This document shows positions 1 through 5,119 of a DNA stretch of 5,119 nt, piece by piece. The DNA is from Dermatophilaceae bacterium. GTDB lineage: Bacteria > Actinomycetota > Actinomycetes > Actinomycetales > Dermatophilaceae. How positions within the stretch are numbered: position 1 is the first letter of the stretch; each line of letters begins with the position of its first letter. Under the pieces are notes generated by a model, which saw nothing but the letters and a program-made list of their open reading frames with translations, searched no databases and was not told the origin of the DNA. The DNA lies in the NCBI GenBank assembly GCA_013361975.1, contig JABFXB010000558.1:1-5119 (forward strand), in the 5' to 3' direction. Position numbers and translations under genes: made by a program.

Positions 1-254
1 GCGCCGTTGCTCGACCCGTTGGGCGCGCTGGTCGGTTCGGCCTTCGTCGCGGTGGCCGTGCGGCTCTGGGCGGTCGCTGCCGGGGCGGCCTGGCTCGTGT
101 CGGCCTCACCCGGCCGGTAGTCCTCGAAGAACCCCCACCAGGCCTTGTCGACCGACGACTTGTCGGTCAGGAACTGCTGGTAGAGCTCGTCGACGAGCCA
201 TTCGTTCGGCCCGAACGCTGCTATCGGGTCACCGGACGTGGACTGATCGGACAC
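1..254 (-). CDS. kgd: Multifunctional 2-oxoglutarate dehydrogenase E1 / decarboxylase, N-terminal fragment
   Basis: This is the 5' end of a minus-strand gene that leaves the window at position 1; about 84 codons are visible. Reading from the GTG at 254-252 the protein begins with S-D-Q-S, then a block at residues 10-24 containing PIAAFGPNEWLVDELY, followed by QQFLTDKSSVD and AWWGFFEDYRPG. This matches the conserved N-terminal segment of E1 2-oxoglutarate dehydrogenases (FGxNxWLVxExYxxFxxDxxSVDxxWxxFFxDY), as in mycobacterial Kgd and corynebacterial OdhA. An Ala/Thr/Pro/Ser-rich linker follows from about residue 50, as in the actinobacterial form where a linker leads to a fused E2-like acyltransferase domain; that domain and the thiamine-diphosphate domains lie outside the window. 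The full enzyme works in the TCA cycle in the cytoplasm. The GTG start is supported by a purine-rich ribosome site (GAAAGAGG, 272-265) ten bases upstream. Family identity is confident; the rest of the protein cannot be seen. Confidence 0.93.
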   Translation of the reverse strand, partial: MSDQSTSGDPIAAFGPNEWLVDELYQQFLTDKSSVDKAWWGFFEDYRPGEADTSQAAPAATAQSRTATATKAEPTSAPNGSSNG

Positions 255-293
255 GGCGAATGCGCCTCTTTCGTTGGCTTGGGAGCGACGTTG

Positions 294-299
294 CGTATA
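294..299 (-). promoter_or_regulatory. Candidate -10 box for kgd
   Basis: On the minus strand TATACG (299-294) lies about 40 bases before the kgd GTG. It would place a transcript start near 287 and leave a leader of roughly 33 bases that includes the ribosome site. It matches the TATAAT consensus at four of six positions and sits inside a perfect 8-base palindrome, CGTATACG (294-301). I find no convincing -35 box at the right distance, so this is only a candidate. Confidence 0.25.
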
Positions 300-340
300 C
301 GAGGGTCAAGCCTAGCCCTGAACGCTCCGTTACCGGACGG

Positions 341-359
341 CGGCTCGGATGTCGAGCCG
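341..359 (-). terminator. Hairpin downstream of ABC permease, possible terminator
   Basis: CGGCTCG (341-347) and CGAGCCG (353-359) form a perfect 7-base-pair stem with a 5-base loop (GATGT on the plus strand). It lies about 85 bases beyond the permease stop and about 90 bases before the kgd start, where a terminator for the ABC operon would be expected. No T-run follows on the minus strand, so it could instead be a regulatory dyad for kgd or chance in GC-rich DNA. Confidence 0.35.
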
Positions 360-444
360 GGCCGTCGACGAGGGCTTCGTCACGTTGACACGCGGGGTGC
401 CGGGCGGCGTTCTCCCGTGGGCTCGGGCGCCTGCATCGTCGGCG

Positions 445-1245
445 TCAGCTGATGTCGGACCGCAGGGTGCGCCACGTGCCGAGACCGGCCATGACGACGG
501 CGTACGCGACGAGGACGAGCGCGCCGGCCCACCAGGAGAGCTGCTCGACCGGCTGCCCGTCGAAGCCGCCGCTCGTCGCCTCGACCATCGCGCTGGTGGC
601 GCGGCTCGGCAGGTACGGAGAGATGTTCTTGCCCCACTCGGTGAGCGCGAGGACGAGGCCCAGCACCGGCTCCACGATCCACGCCACGGCGACCGAGATG
701 AGCAGGGCCGCGATCTGGTTCGGGATGAGGATGCCGGCTCCCAGCCCGATGAGGGCCCAGAGGCCCAGGACGAGCAGGCACAGTGCGAGCGTGCGCCAGA
801 TCGAGGTGTCGGCGTAGGGGGCCACGCCCTTCGAGGTGAGCACCAGCGACCCGGCGCCGACGGCGCCCGCCAACGACAGCAGCCCGTAGAAGGCGCCGAT
901 GACGAGCAGCGCCGCCACTTTCGCGGCCATGACCCGTCCGCGGCGGGGGACCGCGAGGAAGGTCGCGGTGATCGTCTGGTGGCGGTACTCGGACCCGATG
1001 GTCAGCACCCCGACGGCCAGGGTCAGCAGGTAGCCGACCTGCAGGCCACCGGTGAAGACGGCCTTCGCGATGGCGGCGTCGGTGCGCGGCGCGACCGCGG
1101 CCTGCGGTCCCTGGACCGCGTCGCTGGTGAAGAAGAAGGCGAAGAGGACCGCGAAGGCGGCTCCGCTGACCAGCACGGCGATCGCCATGCCCCACCAGAG
1201 GCGGGTCGTGAAGAACTTGCGGAGCTCGGCGCGCACGGCGGTCAT
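445..1245 (-). CDS. ABC-2 type exporter permease subunit
   Basis: A 266-residue integral membrane protein. It opens with a short cytoplasmic amphipathic stretch (MTAVRAELRKFFTTR) typical of ABC-2 permeases. About six hydrophobic segments follow, near residues 17-39, 65-85, 107-135, 149-172, 175-200 and 236-256. After the second segment comes GSEYRHQTITATFLAVPRRG (residues 84-103), the cytosolic coupling-region pattern common in actinobacterial ABC-2 permeases paired with BcrA/CcmA-like ATPases. The start is well set: ATG at 1245 follows GGGAGG (1257-1252) with six bases between. Its ATGA overlaps the ATPase stop by four bases, so the two are almost certainly translated together as one transporter. 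There is no periplasmic binding protein nearby and the fold is an exporter fold, so efflux is likely. The substrate cannot be told from the sequence; drug, peptide or lipid are all possible. The upstream extension of this reading frame to 1806 is a shadow of the ATPase gene. Confidence 0.88.
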   Translation of the reverse strand: MTAVRAELRKFFTTRLWWGMAIAVLVSGAAFAVLFAFFFTSDAVQGPQAAVAPRTDAAIAKAVFTGGLQVGYLLTLAVGVLTIGSEYRHQTITATFLAVPRRGRVMAAKVAALLVIGAFYGLLSLAGAVGAGSLVLTSKGVAPYADTSIWRTLALCLLVLGLWALIGLGAGILIPNQIAALLISVAVAWIVEPVLGLVLALTEWGKNISPYLPSRATSAMVEATSGGFDGQPVEQLSWWAGALVLVAYAVVMAGLGTWRTLRSDIS

Positions 1246-2327
1246 CGTGCGCCTCCCTCTCTGTCGAGGCGGGCAGTCTGCTCGTCGCGGGCGTCCGGCC
1301 CCGGCTCGTCGAGCAGGGCCGGGTCGATCGGCGGACCGCTCGGCGGCGGCAGGTCGGTCGGGGGACCGGCCGGCGCGCTCGGCCCGGTGTCGCCCGCCTG
1401 CGCGAGGAGGTTGCGGTTGCGGAACTCCTCGCTCTCGGTGAGGTTGAAGAACAGCTCCTCGAGGTGGGTCTGCTCCGACCGGAGCTCGTGGATCGCGACG
1501 TCGCTCGCGTGGGCCACGTCGCCGACGGTCGCCAGGTCGTCGGTCGTGACGCGGAGCCCGCGACCGGCGGGCGTCACGGCGAGCCCGCGACGACGCAGTC
1601 CCTCGGCCAGCCGTTCGGGGTCGGACGTGCGCACGTATGCCGTCGGGTGGCCGCGCAGCTCGGCGACGGTGCCCTGGGCGACCCGCTTGCCGTTCGCGAT
1701 GATGACGACGTCGTCGACGGTCTGCTCGACCTCCGAGAGCATGTGGCTGGAGATGAGCAGCGTGCGTCCCTCGTCGGCGAGGTGGCGCAGGAAGCCGCGG
1801 AGCCACCGGATGCCCTCGGGGTCGAGGCCGTTCGCCGGCTCGTCGAGGATGATGACGCGCGGGTCGCCGAGCAGGGCCGCGGCGAGTCCGAGCCGCTGGC
1901 GCATGCCCATCGAGTAGCCGCCGGCGCGCTTGCGGGCGGCGGCGGGGATGCCCACCAGCTCGAGCAGCTCGTCGACGCGCCGGTCGGGCACGCCGGCGAC
2001 GGCGGCCTGGACCCGCAGGTGGTTGCGCCCGGTGCGCCCCGGGTGGAAGTTCGTGGCCTCGAGCGCCGAGCCGACCACCGTGAGCGGGTTGGGGATGTCG
2101 CGGTAGCGGTGGCCGTCGATCGTGGCCGTGCCGGCGGTTGCGCGGACGAGACCGAGCAGCATGCGCAGGGTCGTCGTCTTGCCACTGCCGTTGGGGCCGA
2201 GGAAGCCGGTCACCCGGCCGGGCTCGACGTCGAAGTCGAGGTGGTCGACGGCGGTGAACGAGCCGAACCGCTTGGTCAGCCCGCGGACCTCGATGCGACC
2301 GCCCCGCTCACGTCGTGCGCCCTCCAC
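1242..2327 (-). CDS. ABC transporter ATP-binding protein (BcrA/CcmA-like exporter ATPase)
   Basis: A 361-residue cytoplasmic ATPase that powers the overlapping permease. With the chosen start, the A-loop aromatic is F21, Walker A is GPNGSGKT (44-51), the signature is YSMGMRQRL (138-146), Walker B is VIILDEP (158-164) with catalytic E163, the D-loop is GLDP (167-170) and the switch His is H195. The Q-loop position carries Glu (ALEATNFHPGRTGRNHL, near residue 90) instead of Gln, as in many BcrA-type exporter ATPases. A C-terminal accessory domain ends with LEELFFNLTESEE (about 289-301), like the DUF4162 region. A Pro/Asp-rich, probably disordered tail of about 50 residues (312-361) then runs into the permease start. 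I prefer the GTG at 2327-2325 because AGAGGG (2337-2332) precedes it. A GTG at 2360 is in frame and would add 11 residues, but has no good ribosome site. The stop TGA is shared in an ATGA overlap with the permease. Confidence 0.9.
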   Translation of the reverse strand: MEGARRERGGRIEVRGLTKRFGSFTAVDHLDFDVEPGRVTGFLGPNGSGKTTTLRMLLGLVRATAGTATIDGHRYRDIPNPLTVVGSALEATNFHPGRTGRNHLRVQAAVAGVPDRRVDELLELVGIPAAARKRAGGYSMGMRQRLGLAAALLGDPRVIILDEPANGLDPEGIRWLRGFLRHLADEGRTLLISSHMLSEVEQTVDDVVIIANGKRVAQGTVAELRGHPTAYVRTSDPERLAEGLRRRGLAVTPAGRGLRVTTDDLATVGDVAHASDVAIHELRSEQTHLEELFFNLTESEEFRNRNLLAQAGDTGPSAPAGPPTDLPPPSGPPIDPALLDEPGPDARDEQTARLDREGGAR

Positions 2328-2492
2328 CGTGCCCTCTTTCGCTCGCCCCGCCGAGTCCACTGATGCGCCAACTCAACCACACGGCATACGGCGGCCACAG
2401 GGGGACCGGGAGAGCCGGGCGGGTGCGGCCCCAGGGCCCGGGACGACGACACCGGCCCGGGCGCGGGTCGGCGCCGCGCTGCTCCGGCTCCC

Positions 2493-2498
2493 TATAGT
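2493..2498 (+). promoter_or_regulatory. -10 box (TATAGT) of the CNNM operon promoter
   Basis: TATAGT matches the sigma-70-type consensus TATAAT at five of six positions and is conspicuous in very GC-rich surroundings. Normal spacing puts the transcript start at about A2505, or at the A of ATG (2508) with a slightly long discriminator. The mRNA would therefore have a 5' leader of 0-3 bases before the ATG at 2508. No TTGACA-like -35 box is visible 16-18 bases upstream, which is common in actinobacterial promoters. Confidence 0.6.
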
Positions 2499-2507
2499 TG
2501 GCCCACC

Positions 2508-2567
2508 ATGACGTCCATCCGAGCCCAGGTGTTCGCCGTCCCGGCCAGACGGGTGGCGCGACGGTGA
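2508..2567 (+). CDS. Short upstream ORF, putative leaderless leader peptide (19 aa)
   Basis: The first ATG after the TATAGT box opens a 19-codon frame, MTSIRAQVFAVPARRVARR. Its TGA (2565-2567) overlaps the GTG start of the first CNNM gene (2564-2566) as GTGA. The ATG is only 9 bases past the -10 box, so the predicted mRNA has no room for a ribosome site. Leaderless translation from a 5' ATG is well established in actinobacteria, especially mycobacteria. The peptide is basic, with five Arg, three of them encoded by CGA or AGA, which are rare in high-GC genomes; two Arg codons stand directly before the stop. The layout suggests translational coupling or leader-peptide control of the downstream cation-transport genes. 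I do not recognise the peptide. Because it is so short, it could be a chance open frame, with the CNNM gene translated from its own weak GGGTGG site (2551-2556). Confidence 0.45.
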   Translation: MTSIRAQVFAVPARRVARR

Positions 2568-4045
2568 CCGAGTGGCTGCTCGTGCTCGGCGCCGTGCTGC
2601 TGACGGCGGGCACGGCGGTCTTCGTGGCCGCCGAGTTCTCGCTCGTCGCGCTCGACCGCCCGACGGTCCAGCGCGCCATCGACGAGGGCGACTCACGGGC
2701 GCGCGTCGTGCTGCAGTCGCTGAAGCAGCTCTCGACCCAGCTGTCCGCGGCCCAGGTCGGCATCACCATCACGACGCTCGTCGTCGGCTACCTCGCCCAG
2801 CCCTCGATCGGCGTGCTCGTGTCGGGCCCGCTGCAGGCCCTCGGACTGGGCGACGGTGCGGTCGAGGCGGTCTCGAGCACGATCGCCCTCGTCCTCGCGA
2901 CCGTCTTCTCGATGGTCTTCGGCGAGCTGCTGCCGCAGTTCCTCGGAATCTCGGCGCCGCTGTCCACCGCGAAGGTCGTCGCCCTGCCCGTACGCGTGTT
3001 CGCCGTGGTCGCCAAGCCGCTCATCATCGTGCTCAACGGCTCGGCCAACAGGTTCCTGCGCTCCCTCGGCATCGAGCCGCAGGAGGAGCTGTCGGGCGCC
3101 CGCACGCCGCAGGAGCTGGCGAGCCTCGTCCAGCGCTCGGCCGAGGCGGGCACGCTCGACGTCACGACAGCGCGAATGCTGACCCGCTCCCTCGGCTTCG
3201 GCGAGCGCACCGCGGACGACGTCATGACGCCGCGCGTCCGCTGCACCGGCATCCACCGGGACGAGTCCGCCGACGACGTGCTGCGGCTGTCGCGACGCAC
3301 TGGCCACTCGCGCTTCCCCGTTCTCGGTGAGGACTGGGACGACATCGACGGCGTGGTCCACGTCAAGAAGGCGATGGCCGTGCCGCACGAGCGGCGCAAG
3401 GACGTGCCGGTCTCGGCACTGATGTCCGAGCGGCTCGTCGTGCCCGAGACCATCCGGCTCGACCCGCTGCTGCGGCAGCTGCGCGAGGGCGGCTTCCAGA
3501 TGGCCGTCGTCGTCGACGAGTACGGCGGAACCTCGGGGATCGTCACGCTCGAGGACGTCGTCGAGGAGATCGTCGGCGAGGTCTCCGACGAGCACGACCG
3601 GAGCCGGCAGGGCGGGCGCGAGCTCGTCGACGGGTCGTGGACCGTCCCCGGACTGTGGCGTCCCGACGAGGTGCGTGACGCCTTCGACGCCGACGTCCCC
3701 GACGGCCACACCTACGAGACGACGGGCGGCTACGTCATGAACGTGCTCGGTAGGGTGCCGGTCGTCGGTGACGTCGTCGAGCTGCCCGGGTGGCGCATCA
3801 AGGTCGTCGGGATGGAGGGGCGCCGGGTCGACCGGCTCCGCTTCGTGCCCGACCCCGAGTCCCGTCCCGCGGCCGATCGCGCCGCCGAGCGCGGCGATGG
3901 CCACGGCGATGGCCACGGCGACCTGCAGAGGGGCGGCGACGACGGCGACGGGGGTGTCGGTGACCGCGGGAGGCGTGGCCCGAGTGCCGGCGCGCGACCG
4001 GCCAGCGGGCGTACGCCCTCGGCCGGCGAGGGGGAGCGTTCGTGA
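2564..4045 (+). CDS. CNNM/CorC-family ('hemolysin family') transmembrane protein with CBS pair and CorC/HlyC domain
   Basis: A 493-residue membrane protein of the CNNM/CorC (DUF21) family, implicated in Mg2+/Co2+ transport. The DUF21 membrane domain covers about residues 1-200, with hydrophobic helices near 4-28, 62-92, 100-127 and 134-160 and the family pattern VAAEFSLVAL (21-30). A CBS pair follows: CBS1 with DDVMTPR (218-224) to about 271, and CBS2 from about 287 to 345 with VVVDEYGGTSGIVTLEDVVE (315-334). A CorC/HlyC transporter-associated domain lies at about 355-428, then a 65-residue Gly/Asp/Arg-rich tail likely to be disordered. The family motif GE-x-x-PK here reads GELLPQFLG (120-128), with Gln for Lys. 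I chose the GTG at 2564 because hydrophobic sequence starts directly after it and the promoter -10 box excludes the upstream in-frame TTG at 2498. The start overlaps a 19-codon ORF and the stop overlaps the next CNNM gene. The name 'hemolysin' is historical. Paired genes of this kind occur in mycobacteria (Rv1842c-Rv1841c, from memory). Confidence 0.9.
   Translation: MTEWLLVLGAVLLTAGTAVFVAAEFSLVALDRPTVQRAIDEGDSRARVVLQSLKQLSTQLSAAQVGITITTLVVGYLAQPSIGVLVSGPLQALGLGDGAVEAVSSTIALVLATVFSMVFGELLPQFLGISAPLSTAKVVALPVRVFAVVAKPLIIVLNGSANRFLRSLGIEPQEELSGARTPQELASLVQRSAEAGTLDVTTARMLTRSLGFGERTADDVMTPRVRCTGIHRDESADDVLRLSRRTGHSRFPVLGEDWDDIDGVVHVKKAMAVPHERRKDVPVSALMSERLVVPETIRLDPLLRQLREGGFQMAVVVDEYGGTSGIVTLEDVVEEIVGEVSDEHDRSRQGGRELVDGSWTVPGLWRPDEVRDAFDADVPDGHTYETTGGYVMNVLGRVPVVGDVVELPGWRIKVVGMEGRRVDRLRFVPDPESRPAADRAAERGDGHGDGHGDLQRGGDDGDGGVGDRGRRGPSAGARPASGRTPSAGEGERS
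3893..3922 (+). repeat. Tandem 12-base repeat encoding Gly-Asp-Gly-His units
   Basis: GGCGATGGCCAC occurs twice back to back (3893-3904 and 3905-3916) and is followed by a partial third copy (GGCGAC, 3917-3922). It is in frame in the C-terminal tail of the first CNNM protein and gives GDGHGDGHGD at residues 444-453. The unit is a multiple of three, so copy-number changes would keep the frame. The His/Asp content could bind divalent metal, but that is inference. Confidence 0.85.
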
Positions 4046-5079
4046 ACGGGCCCTGGGTCTACGTCGTCTCGCTCTTCCTCCTCCTCGGCAACGCGTTCTT
4101 CGTCGGCGCCGAGTTCGCGGCGATGGCGGTGCGCCGCTCCACGCTCGAGCCGCTCGCCGACGCCGGCAGCAAGCGCGCCGCCTCGTGCCTGCTCGCCCTC
4201 GAACGGCTGGGCTCGATGCTCGCGACGGCGCAGCTCGGCATCACCGTCTGCTCGGTGGGGCTGGGCGCGCTCGCCGAGGCGGCGCTGCACCACCTGCTCG
4301 AGCCGGTCTTCCACACCGTGGGCCTCTCGGAGGCCTGGGCGGGCGGCGTCGCCCTCGCGATCGCGCTGCTCATCGTCAGCTACCTGCACGTCGTCGTCGG
4401 CGAGATGATCCCGAAGAACCTCGCCATCGCCGGCCCCGACCGGGCGGCGCTGGTGCTCGTGCCACCCCTCTTCCTCATCTCGCGCACCTTGCGGCCGATC
4501 GTGCACGCGATGGAGGCCGTCGCGAAGGCCCTCGTGCGCCTCTTCCGGGTCGAGCCCAAGGACGAGATCACCTCCGTCTTCACCGTCGAGGAGGTCGCCC
4601 ACATCGTCGGCGAGTCGCGCCGCGAAGGCCTCATCGAGGAGGAGCGCCACGGGCTCGTCGCGAAGACGCTCGAGTTCTCCGACAAGCTGGCCCACGACGT
4701 GGCCGTCGGCATCACCGAGCTGACCACCGTGCAGCTCGGCGCGACCCCGGCCGACATCGAGCGGCTCGTGGCGAAGCAGGGCTTCTCGCGCTACCCGGTG
4801 CGCGACGCGGCCGGCGAGATCGCGGGCTACATCCACCTCAAGGACGTGCTGTACGCCGACGACGAGCGTCACGAGCAGCCCATCCCGCCCAAGCGCATAC
4901 GCCGACTGGCCACCGTGCGAGACGGGGACGACATCGAGGACGTCCTCGCCACGATGCAGCTGAGCGGCTCGCACCTGGCCCGCGTCATCGACGACGACAC
5001 CGCCGTGACCGGCGTCGTGTTCCTCGAGGACGTGCTCGAGGAGCTCGTCGGCGAGGTCACCGACACCACCCAGCGCTGA
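4042..5079 (+). CDS. CNNM-family ('hemolysin family') transmembrane protein, short form without CorC/HlyC domain
   Basis: A 345-residue membrane protein of the same family as its upstream neighbour. The DUF21 membrane domain spans about 1-185, with hydrophobic helices near 6-28, 60-80, 100-127 and 134-152, the pattern VGAEFAAMAVRRS (21-33) and an intact GEMIPKNLAIA (120-130). The CBS1 region (about 212-270) has AHDVAVGI (217-224) where the family usually has a DVMxPR-like motif, so that motif has decayed, although FSRYPV (248-253) and the closing YIHLKDVL (263-270) remain. CBS2 (about 286-342) retains a good end, GVVFLEDVLEELVGEVTD (324-341). The protein stops directly after CBS2 and so lacks the CorC/HlyC domain. 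The GTG start sits in a GTGA overlap with the upstream stop and follows a strong ribosome site, GAGGGGGAG (4028-4036), five bases away. Tight coupling and complementary domain content suggest the two products form a heteromer or regulatory pair for Mg2+/Co2+ handling. The length equals that recalled for mycobacterial Rv1841c. Confidence 0.9.
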   Translation: MNGPWVYVVSLFLLLGNAFFVGAEFAAMAVRRSTLEPLADAGSKRAASCLLALERLGSMLATAQLGITVCSVGLGALAEAALHHLLEPVFHTVGLSEAWAGGVALAIALLIVSYLHVVVGEMIPKNLAIAGPDRAALVLVPPLFLISRTLRPIVHAMEAVAKALVRLFRVEPKDEITSVFTVEEVAHIVGESRREGLIEEERHGLVAKTLEFSDKLAHDVAVGITELTTVQLGATPADIERLVAKQGFSRYPVRDAAGEIAGYIHLKDVLYADDERHEQPIPPKRIRRLATVRDGDDIEDVLATMQLSGSHLARVIDDDTAVTGVVFLEDVLEELVGEVTDTTQR

Positions 5080-5110
5080 CGCCCGCCGGGACGGCTCGGC
5101 GGGCGTCAGC
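5075..5110 (+). terminator. Strong hairpin terminator overlapping the stop codon
   Basis: GCTGACGCCCGCC (5075-5087) pairs perfectly with GGCGGGCGTCAGC (5098-5110). The stem extends inward by G-C, G-U and G-C pairs to an ACGG loop (5091-5094), giving a 16-pair hairpin. It begins two bases before the TGA of the second CNNM gene. There is no T-run in the nine bases that remain, as in many actinobacterial terminators. The symmetry is high, so it may also stop transcription arriving from the right. Confidence 0.75.
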
Positions 5111-5119
5111 CGGTGGCGT

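Noticed and set aside
379..391. GTCA-CGT-TGAC dyad near the permease end
   Set aside because: The four-base arms are too short to separate from chance.
1246..1806. Upstream extension of the permease reading frame inside the ATPase gene
   Set aside because: The frame is open but encodes Arg-rich nonsense. A strong ribosome site and an ATG at 1245 mark the true permease start.
349..1917. Long plus-strand open frame opposite the ABC operon (522 codons)
   Set aside because: It is antisense to the clear ATPase and permease genes, has Arg/Gly/Ala-rich low-complexity sequence and no recognisable domain. Long antisense frames are expected in GC-rich coding DNA.
2436..2462. GCCCGGG / CCCGGGC inverted repeat in the divergent spacer
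   Set aside because: The seven-base arms are made only of G and C and are themselves nearly palindromic. Such matches arise easily by chance here, and no other regulatory sign supports it.
2498..2563. TTG at 2498 as start of the first CNNM protein (22 more residues)
   Set aside because: It overlaps the TATAGT -10 box, so the transcript would begin after it. The extra residues are not hydrophobic or family-like, and the GTG at 2564 directly precedes the first membrane helix.
2693..4974. Long minus-strand frames opposite the two CNNM genes (2693-3916 and 3730-4974)
   Set aside because: Both are rich in His, Asp, Arg and Gly with no domain, which is the usual reverse-strand reading of GC-rich genes. 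The plus-strand frames encode recognisable CNNM/CBS domains.
1..5119. Search for mobile elements, CRISPR repeats, tRNA or rRNA genes and toxin-antitoxin pairs
   Set aside because: No repeated spacer pattern, transposase motif, cloverleaf-like segment or small coupled toxin pair was seen by eye. The window appears to be ordinary core chromosome.

Overview
The DNA is very GC-rich, with strong G/C bias at third codon positions, frequent GTG starts and stop/start overlaps. These features point to a high-GC actinobacterium. The protein sequences look most like Micrococcales (for example Intrasporangiaceae-like), but that placement is inference from memory of protein families. The window is chromosomal housekeeping and transport DNA. 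I see no mobile element, phage gene, CRISPR array, rRNA or tRNA.

Layout. (1) At 1-254, minus strand, is the N-terminal end of kgd, the multifunctional 2-oxoglutarate dehydrogenase E1/decarboxylase of actinobacteria; the gene runs off the left edge. (2) At 255-444 is a gene-free spacer with one hairpin and a candidate kgd promoter. (3) At 445-2327, minus strand, is a two-gene ABC-2 exporter operon: an ATPase followed by a six-helix permease, joined by an ATGA stop/start overlap. (4) At 2328-2507 is a 180-base spacer between divergent transcription units. (5) At 2508-5079, plus strand, are a tiny 19-codon upstream ORF and two tandem CNNM/CorC ('hemolysin family') membrane protein genes, all three linked by GTGA overlaps. 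(6) At 5075-5110 is a strong hairpin terminator that begins inside the last gene's stop region.

How the parts work together. The ATPase and permease should form one exporter of unknown substrate. The two CNNM proteins probably act as a pair in divalent-cation (Mg2+/Co2+) transport or sensing. The first keeps both CBS motifs and the CorC/HlyC domain but has Gln where the family normally has Lys in the GE-x-x-PK motif. The second keeps GE-x-x-PK but has a decayed first CBS motif and no CorC/HlyC domain. This reciprocal loss, with translational coupling, suggests an obligate partnership.

The most unusual local signal is at the start of the CNNM unit. A good -10 box (TATAGT) lies only 9 bases before an ATG, so the transcript should be leaderless or nearly so. 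It would open with a short Arg-rich peptide ORF, rich in rare Arg codons, whose stop overlaps the first CNNM start codon. This is a candidate cis-acting leader-peptide control element. No clearly new multi-gene system is visible.
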